A stretch of DNA of 64,000 nucleotides from Rhyacophila brunnea (Eukaryota; Arthropoda; Insecta; Trichoptera; Rhyacophilidae), in the NCBI GenBank assembly GCA_022495005.1, contig JAGYXB010001569.1:1-64000 (forward strand), read 5' to 3'. Positions 22,656-35,469 of the stretch are shown one piece after another (the first letter of the stretch is position 1; each line of letters starts with the position of its first letter). The position numbers were made by a program, and so were the translations under genes. The notes beneath the pieces were generated by a model. That model was not told where the DNA came from. It saw nothing but the letters and a program-made list of their open reading frames with translations, and did no database searches.

Positions 22656-23858
22656 GTATAGGGAAGATTTGCTTCAACGCTTTTAACACACATTTTGATA
22701 TTCGGTTCATTTCGGTTTCCGTAGGTACCTACAATCTTTTCTTTATTAAATACATAATACAGCAAGTAAACCATTGAAGTCTTAGGCGAAGTTGTTTATT
22801 ATCCAGATTCTTGTAAGAAAATTTAATCAAAAGAGGTGCATTCTTAAAGATTGACATTCCAACTGTATAGTAAATGTATGCAACTGCATTAAAATTACAC
22901 TTGCCGTATCGCATTGAAATCTCTAAAATAACCATACCCAACCTGCTCATTAAAAATTATCTTTTATCACGTAGATATGTACGTTCGCTACATCTCACAT
23001 TGCATCCGACCGATTAGTTAATCATTATCACCTTCAGGTGGTGGTAATTCCGTTTCCTGATCTTCTGATCCGTTAATCAGACAGTAGCGAAGTGTCTGTC
23101 AAGCAGGGAGGTAAGCGATACGTCATCATATAAGCCACTCTTGTTTCACAGCTGGACGAAGGCCTCCTCTTGCTGTCTCCAAACTCGTGATATGAGTGTG
23201 GTGCGGGGCGAGCTGGTTTGAAGGAGTCTATTTTTGTGTTGTTTTCTACTACAAAAATAATATGTTATTATATTATTATAAAATTAAACATATTACTTAC
23301 ACTGTCCTCACATTTCTTGGTTGTGAGTAGATATTCACTATTTACATAGGTACGTGTCACGTAAGCGCGCACAAATAAAAAGGTACGGGGGGTCCATTTT
23401 GAAAAATATCCATTATACCTATTTTATTTTGAAGACAGTGTGAAGGGGCGGGGTTAACAATTTCCTTATAGGCTATCGTTGCTTAAACCGCAATCCTCGC
23501 TCATTCCTCATACCCAGACACTCCACACTTTTAATCGTCGGCAATCGAACTTCACTCAACAAATACTACGGTTTCGTTAGCTAAACTTTTTGTATGGTAG
23601 GTCACCTGGAGTTTGCTTAGTCAAAGCATCACCCGTTTCATATACGCGACAGTCCTCCGAACTCAATTACAAACACCATCAAAGTATCATACAAAAAACT
23701 TTGTATTATATTAAGCCATTGTTTACATGTGTTCGTAGAAGATTAGATAGATTTGAATACTTATATCTATGCGTATGCGAATCCTAAATATTATATTTCT
23801 TAAGAAGGTATGCTTTAAGTTTAAATAATCGCCTACTACGGAATCTTTGTCACGTATG
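22656..23858. other. Gene-free interval
   Basis: No host gene recognised. A segment at about 23140-23210 (TTTCACAGCTGGACGAAGGC...) resembles the short dispersed CTGGATGAAGG motif seen three times at 63.2-63.6 kb. Confidence 0.4.
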
Positions 23859-24997
23859 CAGTGACGTCCATAGGCAAAGTGCCGCCTTTAAGTAGAATTA
23901 GAATGCCGCCTCCTTTCATTTTTAGTTTCAAATTTTCTGCATATTCGTTAGGTACCTCATTACCAATTTTACCACGTTTTTATTAGCTCGTATGCTTGTT
24001 TGTCCGGTGCAGATTTTTTCTTGTGCATTACAATTTTTTGCTTGTTTGTCCAAGATTTTTAACTAACTTCCCGACTAGCTAAACATTTGAAACTTTTAGA
24101 ATACTTCGGAACACGACGACAATGCATTCTTTTAATACTTCTGGCCATCTTTAAGCAGAATTGAATTCATTTTCAGTTAATTCTGTTTTGTATGTTTCGG
24201 AAAAAAATCGTTAAAAGTAATATTTACTACTTACTATTATTGGTTGCTAAGTGGGTCCTAGCAACTAAATTATTAATATATACGTGCGTTACTGTGGAAA
24301 TCAATATGAAATGTCAAAATGACATTTCTGTATTCTATAATATTTATTCAGTATTTCTAGCAAGTACAATAAAAACTTTTTATTAAAACATAGAATTGTC
24401 AAGTTTATATGATTCAACAGAAAATTTAAAAACGTGGTATATAAAAAGTTCTTTTTATCTTGTAATTATTATTATTTATTTTCGGCTGTGATGAGCAAAT
24501 ACAGAACAAATCTTAAAAATTACATTTAATGAAATCTACGAAACCTACTCACAAGCAGTGGCGGTTTTTAGGTATGTGGTCTTAAAGTGCGGCCACACCA
24601 ACAACAAGTCGCGCGACAACTCGTTAAATTTTACGATAACTATCATGCTTATCGTAAAATTTAACGAGTTGTCGCGCGACTTGTTTTCGGTGTGGACCCG
24701 GCATTAGGCCTGTGGTGGTGAAAGGTCTGTAAGCACCCTTGTAAAAAAATATCTATCCGATAAACCGCCATTACAATATGTATCGCAGTGCGATAATAGT
24801 TATGTTGTCAGGATTATTTATGTTTCGATTATTTTTTAAACTAACATGTAGATGGGTACCTACTTTATTAATGAAGAGACCGCATCGTCCGCTTCATGTA
24901 AACTCTCAGTGCTCCTTCATTGTTCCCTCATTCGTCGCGCTTTATAATTGCCGCAGCTATGCAACGCACGACTTGTTTATCCTACTGGACGTCACTG
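23859..24997. mobile_element. hAT-type element G, copy 2, with nested repeats
   Basis: Left end CAGTGACGTCCATAGGCAAA and right end ACTGGACGTCACTG match element G. Flanks CACGTATG and CAATGATG agree at only 5 of 8 positions. Inside are dispersed repeat H (about 23970-24470), a stretch bounded by CAGTGGCGGTTTTTA (24556) and TAAACCGCCATTA (about 24762), and within that a 119-bp palindromic MITE (24585-24703). Confidence 0.6.
24585..24703. mobile_element. Palindromic mini-MITE, TSD TTA
   Basis: Flanked by TTA at 24582-24584 and 24704-24706. The arms are complementary almost end to end. The inner 40 bp (AACAAGTCGCGCGACAACTC..., ending ACGATAA) are exact, around a short loop CTATCATGC. The outer ends GTGCGGCCACACC and GGTGTGGACCCGGC are slightly diverged. 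TTA duplication and size fit Harbinger-type MITEs. Confidence 0.8.
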
Positions 24998-25618
24998 CAA
25001 TGATGCACACGGCATACAATAAAGCGGTTCGCATACTTTCGTGAATCGGAGTGTTAAAATACGTTAAAATAAGTCTATACAATATAATGTGCAGATGTTT
25101 ACAATTCTATATTAGAAATAAAATTGCTTATATAGTTTCGCAATTATTGATACATAATATAGATAGCCGATAATTCGTGATCTGACCAATTACCTACAAG
25201 CCGCACCTATATTGTGAATAAAATTATTCATAACTATTACCTACCTCTAGAAATGATTTATATATACATAATATTTAAAAAAAATACTTATATTTCCCCA
25301 TCATTCTTCGGTTGTAGACACACTCAGATATAATTGTCAGTCACGTTTTCTGTCTCATATATTTTTTAATATTCATATTATCTGTGAGAGGGAGACATAA
25401 ATACTTTTTTCGCGAAATGTGAGAGTGTGAGACCACCGCAATGTCAGTTATAATGTTATAAACATACCGCAATATTAGTCAAATTTGTATAACATGTCAC
25501 TTGTCGAAACGGAATGTTCCATCTCTGCCGAGTTTAACTCAATTTCGACAAAAATGCAGGTACAGAGTTATATCCGAATAAATGGCCATACACAGTGATT
25601 ACTAAAAGGTATGTATTA
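24998..25618. other. Gene-free AT-rich interval
   Basis: No recognisable coding sequence or repeat termini. Confidence 0.4.
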
Positions 25619-26156
25619 CAGTAGCGAAGGGTGGAGGCTGGCTATTAAGATCCGCCATAAATAGTACACATTAAACTTTGTTAGTCATACGTATTTGTTT
25701 TTATTGAAGTAAGACTATACTTTAAAGATGGTGTTGGTTAGTTTTATAAAAGCAATTAAACCCTGCCAAAACCATTATATTATAGTTTTGGTATATTTTG
25801 GGCGATAAGACAAAATTGTGCACACTTTTTCATTCATACTTATTTGTTTTCTTTGGATTATTAAGAATACATATTATTACACATATTGTTGGTTCATTTT
25901 AAAAATTCATTATGCCCTTCTTAAACCAACGATAATTGATTTGCATAATTTTTATTATTTTATAGATAAACGAGTATTTTTTGACCTATATATATTATGG
26001 CTTGGTTTTGCAGGGTTTCATTGAATTTTAAGAACTAACCAACACCGTAAATAATTGTAGTCTTGTTTCAATGAAAACAAATACGTATGACTGACAAAGT
26101 TTAATGTGCACTATTTATTGCGGATCCTAACGGCCTACCTCCACCATTCGCCACTG
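25619..26156. mobile_element. hAT-type MITE family X, complete copy, unusual flanks
   Basis: Left terminus CAGTAGCGAAGGGTGGAGGC and right terminus CTCCACCATTCGCCACTG, with long palindromic subterminal arms (about 180 bp). Instead of a simple 8-bp duplication the flanks are near-identical over 17 bp: CTAAAAGGTATGTATTA on the left and CTAGAAGGTATGTATTA on the right. Interior GTTTTGGTATATTTTGGGCG shows the sequence into which mariner inserted in the copy at 41469. Confidence 0.8.
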
Positions 26157-26974
26157 CTAGAAGGTATGTATTATATACACAGTGGCTCGTTTACTGAAAT
26201 ATAATATGTCTGACACACCGACTCAACTTGAGACCCCTTACGAAAAAAATAACAATTTTGTGTCCATAGAATCTAGGTGGTTACTATAAATAGATACGTA
26301 TATATTAAGATTTTATGCGTTAATTTGCTGTCTTTTAGTAACGCATCATCTGCCCACTCTCACGTGACGTCACTGATTTTAAAATTGTTGTATGACAATG
26401 ATTGAGCATTTTCAGTGAAATCTGAATCGATAAGTATTGTTATAAAATAAATCACCGATTTGTGAGAAATATACATATTTTTATAGATTTTCGTATAATT
26501 TAATAATGTAATGACCGATTTGAACTGTTTCGAGGACCATTTTTAACTTTTTGGCGAATCGCTTGCGTCATTAGCGTCAAAAAAACGCCGCTGTGTACCT
26601 TTTCTATGCCTTACGATATTACTATGGCAGTATCTAACAGGCCGCAGATTTTTAACGACACACGTTGAATGTAAGGTGAAGCTCTCACTACATCGCTCTA
26701 ATACCGATAATTTGTGGCTTAATATTTCATAATTATTAAAACAGATGTCACTGTGTGTTTAATTTTTTAGATTATGCAAATCAATCGATAGTAGCTAGTA
26801 ATTTGAATTTAAAGTCGGACAAGATAACTCGCGAAATTTGTATGTCCGGCCTGGCAATCACGGTCTCATAGAGCGAGATAACTCGCTGAAGGCATAGGTT
26901 TAACCTCTTAAGTAGGTATGTAGATAATCTTCGGAACTCTTTCTACATTATTATGTTATTGTGTTCCTTGGCAC
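26157..26974. other. Gene-free interval with a repeat shared with 30.9-31.1 kb
   Basis: No gene recognised. GACCGATTTGAACTGTTTCGAGG at 26511-26533 is shared in inverse orientation with about 31024-31047, showing another dispersed repeat. CACGTGACGTCACTG at 26361-26375 resembles a G-family terminus. Confidence 0.4.
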
Positions 26975-27173
26975 CAGGGCGCACAGGAGCGCCATTCCGG
27001 TTCGTAAAATCGATAAAATTATCGCTCAGTCTCGTGGAAAAAATAATTTGACCGTCTGAGCTAGATATAACAAAAAAATCTAACACACTTATATTTATAA
27101 AATATACAAAATTGGATATCTTCAGAAAATTCTCGAGCGCTCCGGTACGTAAACTTTTCCATTTTGAGCGCTG
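26975..27173. mobile_element. hAT-type MITE family E, TSD CTTGGCAC
   Basis: Exact 8-bp duplication CTTGGCAC at 26967-26974 and 27174-27181. Starts CAGGGCGCACAGGAGCGCCA and ends CCATTTTGAGCGCTG. Interior TCTCGTGGAAAAAATAATTT and GACCGTCTGAGCTAGATA are shared with the copy at 37764-38000. 199 bp, non-coding. Confidence 0.9.
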
Positions 27174-29227
27174 CTTGGCACACAGACACTATTCATGGAA
27201 ATTTCACGTGTTACCATTAAATACTTGCTTTTGTTTATTTTTTATAATACGAGTATTTATTTATAAATCCGAGTGTTATCACGTTATCAGTAAAAGAAAT
27301 GACTCGACTATTCCCAAAATTGTATGTTTTAACTACATTAACATATTATTCAAATATACTTACCTACTTAATATTTTTTTTAAATAAAATTTAGTGTTCG
27401 TCATTTTCAATTTGTGACGTCCATTTATAATGTTATTTTTATTATTATCAGCTGCTTTTCCTTATACATATACGTTGCCCTGACCCTGACGCCTGGGTTT
27501 TCAAACCATGTAATTAATAAATAAATATGCATATACTTTGTTTTCTATTAACAAATAAATTAATTTCATTCTATTTAACTTATTAATTAATTTATCTTTT
27601 TAAAATTGTTCTATATATATAATTATTAAAGATGTCAATGAGTTATATTTTATTTTTACCATAATTAATAATCTATTAATTATAATTGTTATAAATAATT
27701 AATAATACTCATATGTAGCTAATAATAACATTATAATACGTAACACATTGGTTACTAATTCTGCCAATCAATAGCGAATAGCTTGTACAAATTTAATATG
27801 TATTTACGTAACTTTTTCTAACATGATTTTTGTTACAAGTACAAATAAATTTAAGTTCTGATGCATAGAACGTCAACTAACTAATAACGACACCTATACA
27901 TATATGAAATTTTATCGATACAGTCGATAATAATTAAATTTTAATTCAACGCTCTGATGCACGATTTCAACGTAGCATACTGCTCTTCCCTTACTGCGGT
28001 ACATTGCGATCCGTCTTCGTATACCTCCTTCGCTTTGCGAGATCTCAAATAGACATGGGAAATCACCGCCTATGTAGTATAAGGGGTCCTGAATAAGGGG
28101 GTCAACCACGTTTAACTAACAATATGTACATTCGTAGGTACCTATTGTTTTATTTGTCACTTGATCTGCAAATGCATAATATATCATTAATCAACTTTCT
28201 TATGGGTTGAAATAAATAATAATTATTACATCTATTACTATTTATAGATGTCGTGCGGTGACTTTTGTTTTTGGGGATGCTGTTGATAAAATAAATTTAT
28301 TATCTAGTACCTACCTATTATTTGCTACTGACGGGCGATCGGTGAAATAGTATTGTGGATTGGTAGCTACGACATTCGAAAAATATATAATTATGTAATA
28401 TAGAACCTTTAAAAGATAATATACTTAATTAAGTAAAACTTACTACACAATTGCACAATACATACATAATACTTGATAGATTACTACTGGGTACATTCCG
28501 TATATATAGCATCTATCTACTCACTGACCTATATACCTACTTATAGTTTAATAGTGTTCGGGTTAGGCTAAATGTAAAATACCTACATCTGGGAAGGCTT
28601 CGTATTTTTTTGTGGTCGATGATTTGCTCAAACATGTTCAATTTTAAAAGGTTTTATTAACGTTGGCAATAATATCACCTAATGCGGTCCCGACAGAAAC
28701 ACTACGGCACTATAAATCCCAAGTACGGCACTGTGATTATCAAAATCATATCCATAATACATAATAGTATGACATTGACTTTCTATTTCGCTGGTAACTG
28801 ACGGCACCACACGCTTTTAAAATGCATTTCAGTTGATAATAATGTATACATTTACGTGCACATTTTTTAATTGGCGCTTATTCCACCATTGACATGAATT
28901 ATTTTTAAATTTAGAACTCAAAGTTGCCAATTTAAAAAAAGAACACAATTAATTCAACTTCCGTTCGAATGAGTTGGTTGAATTTATTGTTTTAAAAAAT
29001 ACACACTAATAAAATATCCTGCTGAATAAAATAATAATAATATTATGCCTTAGCAATATGGCAGCATTAAAAATGAAAGTGATTTACTTCCTCCGGCAAA
29101 AATATTGACTGATTTATTTTCGTAATAATGTATTATAACTTATAACATTATAAGATACTCGTACTATGAAATAATAAAACGTAACAGACAAGCTTGTATT
29201 TTGATATTGTAGTTTATCTACCTATAG
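27174..29227. other. Long gene-free AT-rich interval
   Basis: No host gene recognised over 2 kb. A minus-strand frame at 27912-28109 (65 codons, begins MVDPLIQDPLYYIGGD) is open but matches nothing I know and lacks splice or promoter context. Most of the rest is A/T runs and TAATTA-rich sequence. Confidence 0.4.
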
Positions 29228-30041
29228 CAGGGTTGGCGAACCTTTTTAAGTACGCGTGCCAAAATTTTCCAAATACTATTTTTCGACTGTCAGACGTGGC
29301 GAGCAGTTTTTCATGGAGAAAAAAAGTTTTTAAGAAGGCTATTTAAAATGATTATGAATGTAGATACCACTCACAGAACACAGCACACATATAGGTTTAT
29401 CACCTTTTTTTAATTTACGCCATACATTTCGGGTCCACCAATTTTGAAACTGTCTGCCAGAATTACAACTATTATAGTACGACAACATCTATTTGGCTAC
29501 GTGTTAAAACTTTGAAATAACATGCTCCGCCCATTTTTACCCGCAATTCCATTATAAACTAACAAGCTCCTCCCATTTAGTAGACAACAGCGCCTAGAAG
29601 CGTAGCCAAGAAGATGTTGTCGTAGCTCTACCAAGTTTTTGTTTCGCATTTGGTACAGCCATTTTTGCTGGTAGAAATGAAATTGTATTAATTAGGTAAG
29701 TTCTTTACGCACAAATTGACATCATCATTGCTGAGATCAGATGAGGCATTCTCTAGCTACAGTGGTCTCAAGCATTGTAAATCGATCAAAATCAGAGATT
29801 CGCTGCGCGGCTTTCCCCACCGCCTGATGAGGTGAGTGCGATAATATTATATGTTACGCATGAAGCCTAAGGACTGACCTATGCAATTATATAAACGTAA
29901 TGCTTATTATTGAAGAGTATTTGCCTGATTTTGTATACAGTGCGATCTGTCATTTATTATTATTATTATGTAGGTATTATTATTCTCTTCAAACGCGTGC
30001 CTTGCAAAATCATCGCATGTGCCATAGGTTCGCCACCACTG
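29228..30041. mobile_element. hAT-type MITE family K, long copy
   Basis: Starts CAGGGTTGGCGAACCTTTTT and ends GCCATAGGTTCGCCACCACTG. Flanks ACCTATAG and ACCTATAC differ at one of 8 bases. Shares GATCAGATGAGGCATTCTCT and CTACAGTGGTCTCAAGCATT with the shorter copy at 44399-44936. 814 bp, no transposase. Confidence 0.85.
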
Positions 30042-30384
30042 ACCTATACTATGAAAGTAAACCTGAGAAAAAAGGTTATATTCAGTGGTTTTCAAACTTT
30101 TTCTTTTCACGGGACAATTTGTGTAGACATGTTCTTTCACTATGCCCATAAAATATATGTTCCGAGCAACCTATTGAAAATTGTCTAGCTCCATAGCCCT
30201 GTCGACATTCGTGCATTTTTTTCGTTCGCTAAAGGAACGCATCGCAGTGCATGCGTATTGGTTGCCTCAAACCAGTTTCAAAGCGTCTGTGTTTCGTGAT
30301 GAAAGTGCTAACGCACGTAGCTGCACCGGAATTGGATTTCTGAATTTTCTATTCTTGCTACTCGTATATACCGTTCACAAAAAA
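30042..30384. other. Gene-free interval
   Basis: An open plus-strand frame at 30181-30387 has no recognisable family and no support from a second copy. Nothing else seen. Confidence 0.35.
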
Positions 30385-30860
30385 TAGAAAGATAAAAAGA
30401 ACTTTTTATATACAACATTTTTAAATTTTCTGTTGAATCATAATATAAACTTGACTTGACTAGCTTAAACGATCAAAAAAATTGTACTTAATAGAAATAA
30501 TACTGAAATGTCATTTTGACATTCATATTGATTTCCATAGTAACGCACGTATATATTAATAATTTAGTTGCTAGGAGCCCAGACCCCTAGCAACCAATAA
30601 TAGTGGATTGGATTTAGGATGTCTTTCGAAATAACTTTTCATACAAAACAGAATTAACTGAAAATGAATTCAATTCTACTGTATGATACAATTCTGATAT
30701 ATTCTAAAAGTTTCAAATGTCTAGCTAGTCCGTTTTGTACCGGATAAACAACCACCGGACAAATAAGAATACGACCTAATAAAAACGTTGTAAATAAATC
30801 ATTCCGAAATCTAAAAAGCACATGGCTTTTTGACGATTTTATTAGAAACCCATCCATGAT
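30385..30860 (-). repeat. Dispersed repeat H, copy 3
   Basis: Reverse complement of the repeats at 8400-8905 and 23970-24470 (TTAACTGAAAATGAATTCAA, ACCAATAATAGTGGATTGGA). Confidence 0.7.
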
Positions 30861-31394
30861 TTTTTCGATTTTAATTTAAAAGGTTCGCCTTCCATCGTCC
30901 TTTGAATTGCGATAATCGTTCATCGCGCCATGATATTCGTCAGAACTGGAGTGTGCAGTGTGGAGTGTGTGTGATCTTTGATGCAGATGACATAATTGAT
31001 TCGTTAGAAAATTTGAAAGGGGCCTCGAAACAGTTCAAATCGGTCATACAATTATCAACTTGTACCAAAATTTTAGTCAAATTGAGTATTAAATGCTACA
31101 GTTACATGATAAAAAAATCCTTGCAACTATCATCTAAGGGCCCCATAACATAACCACACTTATAATATTATTATTTACATATTTTTTAAGAAAACAACAT
31201 TGTGGACATCATTATAATCAAGTTCGACGAGAATCGTTCACAACATGAGATTTGCTTTTATAACAAATATTACTCTCACAAGAGAGAAGAAAAATAATAT
31301 TAAAAAACATAAACAATTTTATACTTACTACAATAAAATAGAGTTTCAGAAACAAAATGCAAAGTATATCATTGAAAATGTCTATGCTTTGGGT
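30861..31394. other. Gene-free interval
   Basis: No gene recognised. Contains the inverse copy of the 26.5-kb repeat (about 31024-31047). An 83-codon open frame at 30902-31153 includes this repeat and is not credible as a gene. Confidence 0.4.
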
Positions 31395-31624
31395 GCCCAC
31401 TGTGGCCGCGCGGCTTTTGCGTTGGCGCGTTAGACTATCATGCCGTGTCGTGGGTCTCAGGTTCGAATCCTGGGTCTGGCAAGTACACATACATATTGTC
31501 TTTCAATTTGTGTGTGAGTCAGGGTATGGGCCTTAATAGGTTGAGAAAATGGATGACATCCATTTCTCGTAAAAACAAATCCTGTTATTACAAACCTCTA
31601 CTCTGTGGGGTCGGGGAAAAAAAT
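31395..31624 (+). mobile_element. tRNA-derived SINE family F, TSD TGCTTTGGGT
   Basis: Flanked by TGCTTTGGGT at 31385-31394 and 31625-31634. The head GCCCACTGTGGCCGCGCGGC, perfect box B GGTTCGAATCC (about 31462) and body GAGTCAGGGTATGGGCCTTA follow the family order. The usual GGAGGCCCATATG...GGATCGGACATG tail is cut short, ending CTCTACTCTGTGGGGTCGGGG plus A-run. Confidence 0.85.
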
Positions 31625-31634
31625 TGCTTTGGGT

Positions 31635-32508
31635 AGCACATTTACTAGTCATCTCATCGCTGTCACTGGAGAGGGCCTCAACTTCTGTGAGTTCGTCGGG
31701 TCTCCACATACCTAAATCAGTAACCGGGAGTCTGAACGATTAATTTAAATAATATATCTTATCATTGTCTGAATCATATCGAAAAACAAATGTCACAGTG
31801 GGTGTTCGAAAATAAACAGATGTCATATGAAATAACCAGAATGGAAAGCATTTATAAACAATAACAAGTGTTTTATTGTATCGCATATGAGTTTGGCATA
31901 TGACCCGGTCATACGTTTTTACGTTAACTATCTTAATAATATCTTTATTTTGACAGACGATTCCTAGTGACGGTTTTCCACGAAGCAGATGAGATGGTCG
32001 CTTTATCAAAAAAAGTGGCATAACACGTTTTTTTTCTTCAAAATCTGACTATAAAAAGTGAGTCAAAGCTTAAAACGTCATTTGAAAATATTCTATAATC
32101 GAAACCGGTCGTGTTTTAAAAATATATTGTCAAAATAAGCACCACACATAAAACAATATAATTAACATAATTATTATTAGTGTTTGTTATTTCTAATATA
32201 ACGTTTTTCGTCAAGTGATCATCAGTGAATAAATTTAAGAAAATAAAACATTAATCGAAGTGTAAAATAACAAAACAATAATAATATTATTATTGCTGTA
32301 TTTTTAACACTCTGTTTATCTCACCGGTGCCTCCAAACCTGTCATATGTACTCAGGCCACTTACGAGTCCGTTGTGTAATAAAATTAGAATCGTTTCTTT
32401 ATTACTGAGAGTGTCCCTTGTGAAAATCTGTGTTGAACAAAGTTCCGGGCGGGAACAGCGGCAATTTTCAAAACCAATTTCGGCAAAATCCATGAATTCA
32501 ATAATGAT
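31635..32508. other. Gene-free interval
   Basis: No host gene recognised. A segment at 31974-32000 (CCACGAAGCAGATGAGATGG) is related to those at 15405 and 36522. Confidence 0.35.
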
Positions 32509-32580
32509 AACCTAACCTAACCTAACAAATAATCCAGTATATCGGCTATTTTCAAAATTTTATTTGCCGCTGGCTTCCAT
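32509..32580. repeat. Single arm of foldback Q with CCTAA repeats
   Basis: CCTAACCTAACCTAAC is followed by AAATAATCCAGTATATCGGC, as in the right arm of foldback Q at 11280. The CCTAA units belong to this element and are not a telomeric array. Confidence 0.65.
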
Positions 32581-32803
32581 TAGATGGACAAGAACCAAAT
32601 CTGTTATTGACTCACGTGATCATCACCGTAGACAACGCAAAGTGAATTTTAGATAATCATTACGGGTACTACGGCAAGGTGAGCATTGATTGTTATTGTT
32701 ATTGCTATGTTATGAATGTTGTTATGATGCCTACATGATATATTCAAAACATCTGGCCATTCGGTCATAGGTAAACACTAATCAGTAATCACTAATCAGT
32801 ATT

Positions 32804-33445
32804 GCGCATCTATTCTATACACAAGGTGGCTATTGGGTTATCGAGGGTAGTTTATCATATTTAAGTATTGAGGCGATTAATTGTTGCAATAACTTAACCG
32901 GAGCGCTCGATAATTTTACGAAAATAATATTAACATAGTAATCCAAGTCATGTACAATAAAAACGAAACAATAATGCGGTCGGTCGATAGTGTGCGTGCG
33001 TATGGGGAGTCGCGATAGATGCCTGGCAGCCGATGACCGCGTATTCGTACGTATACGTACATATACAATCGATGAACCGCATCATTGTTTCGTTTTTACT
33101 GTATGTGTATTTTATAAAAATAATAGATTAAAATAATAATAGATATTTATTATATGGCATATCTAGCTCAGACGGTCAATTTAATATTTCCACGAGACAA
33201 AGTGGTAATATTCAGGTGTATATGAACCGGAACGGCGCTCCGGTCATTTCGAGCGCTGGTTAACCGTTTAAACTGTCGAAACTGTATATCTCGCTCTAAA
33301 AGTTAACACAGCCAAGAGAGGTCCTGTTAAAAAATAGCACTTTTTGACAGTTCAGACAGTTAACTTATTGTAACAATTAACCACCTCAATACATAAATGT
33401 GATAAACTACCCTCGATAGCCGCCTTGTGTATAGAATAGATGCGC
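32804..33445. mobile_element. Foldback element D, long copy with two nested insertions
   Basis: The left edge GCGCATCTATTCTATACACA pairs with the right edge TGTGTATAGAATAGATGCGC exactly over 20 bp. The next stretch, around the ATCGAGGGTAGTTTATCA word, is also complementary. Nested inside are a 160-bp palindromic segment (about 32950-33110, arms around CAATAAAAACGAAACAATAA) and a partial, minus-sense copy of hAT-type family E (about 33160-33257). Confidence 0.8.
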
Positions 33446-34746
33446 TGTAAACGGAATCGGGACAGAACTCTAAAAACCCTTTAATTATTTTGCCCCTCGA
33501 TTCCGAAACATTAGAATCCCAAACATTTTAAGGTAAGGAAACGGAATTTTGTCTTTAAATAGATAAGGGTTGATGGGATTTTTTAGATGATTGTGAACAT
33601 TAATAATAGCAAGTGTGTTTAAAATTAATCTGCAATGCAAAATGACTTGCACATATATTAATTATTTGCCTTATTCTGTGACCCTTTATTTTAGCGTCAC
33701 TTTCGTTTTTAGTAAACCTCTATATTGTGCATATTATGGCAATGTTTTTCTTCAACATCTTTGAGTCGTATATTATATTATTGTATACGTATCGTATATA
33801 ATATATGTAACTTTACTGATTATAAATTTAATTTATTTAATAATATTAAACGAAACATTTGCCATGGATGTTACTAACACAATCAAAATATTATAACATG
33901 TATTCAGTCACATGGTGTCAGGCAGTGCTATGAACGGAAACCAGCTCAATTACAAAACGGCTCAACTCGTTAATAATTGTTTTAATAACAGTTCTAATGC
34001 AACTCGCCATTAGAGAGGTTATCTCGTGCGCTTCGATACTGTCATACGATAATTTTTATATTGCGAATAAAATAATTAGCCACATTTCAGAAACAAATTG
34101 ATATTTGTGTAATTAATCGTATGCGAAAATAGACGGACGTGTAATGAGCAAGAGGGGTTATTTTCGTTTACGTTGTTTTTATTTATATGTTTAAAACGTA
34201 CCAAAGTCAAAGCGTGTTGTTAGTGTGTAAATTTTTCAAAGGATTTTGACCTGTGCGGCGTATGAAAGTGCTTGAAAATAGGTTTGTTTTTTGTTTGTAT
34301 TCTAATAGTTTGTTTTTTATTGTTTTATCGTTTATTGTGTTTCGTCTCTAGGTTAAAAAAATGTTTTAATTAACCTAAAAAATAATATTCTTTGACAGTG
34401 CATATTGGATTTTGTTACAATGATGTAGGATTTTAATATAATTAGCAATTAATATTATACTTAATTGCAATTCTACGTATTATTTCTGAAAATGTACAAT
34501 ACTTATTAGAAATTTATTATATTAGGCTATAGATAATTATTATTTCTTGTAGAACCAACTGAGATACATTTTATATACCTAGGTAGTTTCCTGTACGATT
34601 AATATAAATTCAGTCTAATCTAATTGGGTAAGTCATTTATTACTGTACCTACTTATAATTTTGAATAAATTATAAATAATTTTATCTGAATAAACAATTT
34701 TATAGAACTAATAAATTTAATAGTTTCGTTTTCCTTTTATAAATAC
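33446..34746. other. Repeat-poor interval upstream of ced-6
   Basis: The longest stretch upstream of ced-6 without a recognised mobile element. It contains TTCAGTCACA (about 33903), matching the arthropod initiator TCAGTY, and a donor-like AATAG|GTTTGT near 34279. Since ced-6 exon 1 here begins after a splice acceptor, an untranslated first exon is needed somewhere upstream and could lie here. This is inference only. Confidence 0.25.
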
Positions 34747-35290
34747 CAGTGACGAAGGGTGGAGGTAGGTAAGCTGTTAAGATCCGCCATATTATAGTAC
34801 ACAGTAAACTTCGTCAGTCATACGTATTTGTTTTCATTGAAATAAGACTACAATTTACAGATGGTGTTGGTTGGTTTTTAAAATTCAATTAAACCGGCGA
34901 AAACCAAGCCATAATAATAATAATACTCAAACAATACACGTATATCTATAAAATATCTAAAATTATGCAATTTAATCATACATAACTTTGGATATTTTAC
35001 AGATCGAATAATATTTTTTTATCTATTATAGTTTGGTTTAGTCAGGGCTTTCTGAATTTAAAAAAAATGAACCGACAATATTATGTGTAATATGTATTCT
35101 TAATCCAACGAAATAGATGAAAAAGAGTGCACAATTTTGTCGTCTCCAAATACCAAAGTTTGGTTTCGCAGGGTTTAAATGATTTTAAAAAAACTAACTA
35201 ACATCATCTGTAAATTGTAGTCTTAGTTCAATAAAAACAAATACGCATGACTAACAAAGTTTAACAACCTACCTCCACCCTTCGCTACTG
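34747..35290. mobile_element. hAT-type MITE family X, TSD ATAAATAC
   Basis: Reference copy: exact 8-bp duplication ATAAATAC at 34739-34746 and 35291-35298. Left terminus CAGTGACGAAGGGTGGAGGT, right terminus CTCCACCCTTCGCTACTG. The roughly 180-bp subterminal arms are palindromic (GTATTTGTTTTCATTGAAAT / ATAAAAACAAATACGCATGA). 544 bp, non-coding. Confidence 0.9.
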
Positions 35291-35469
35291 ATAAATACCG
35301 GAGATACACTATAATATCACAAGTCAATTAATGTTTAATTCAGTCAGTAAGCCTCTTTAATATATTGATAAGTAATAAATCAGGTCAACTATGAAATACC
35401 TACTTTAGTCTGAATAAACAATTTTGTAGAACTGTAATTAATTAATGATTTTACTCGGTGACCACCCTG

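Noticed and set aside
27912..28109. Minus-strand 65-codon frame with fairly protein-like composition
   Set aside because: No family recognised, no splice or promoter context, and no second copy; too weak to call a gene.
30902..31153. 83-codon frame with FDADDIIDSLENLKG
   Set aside because: It overlaps a dispersed repeat also found inverted near 26.5 kb and has no recognisable domain.
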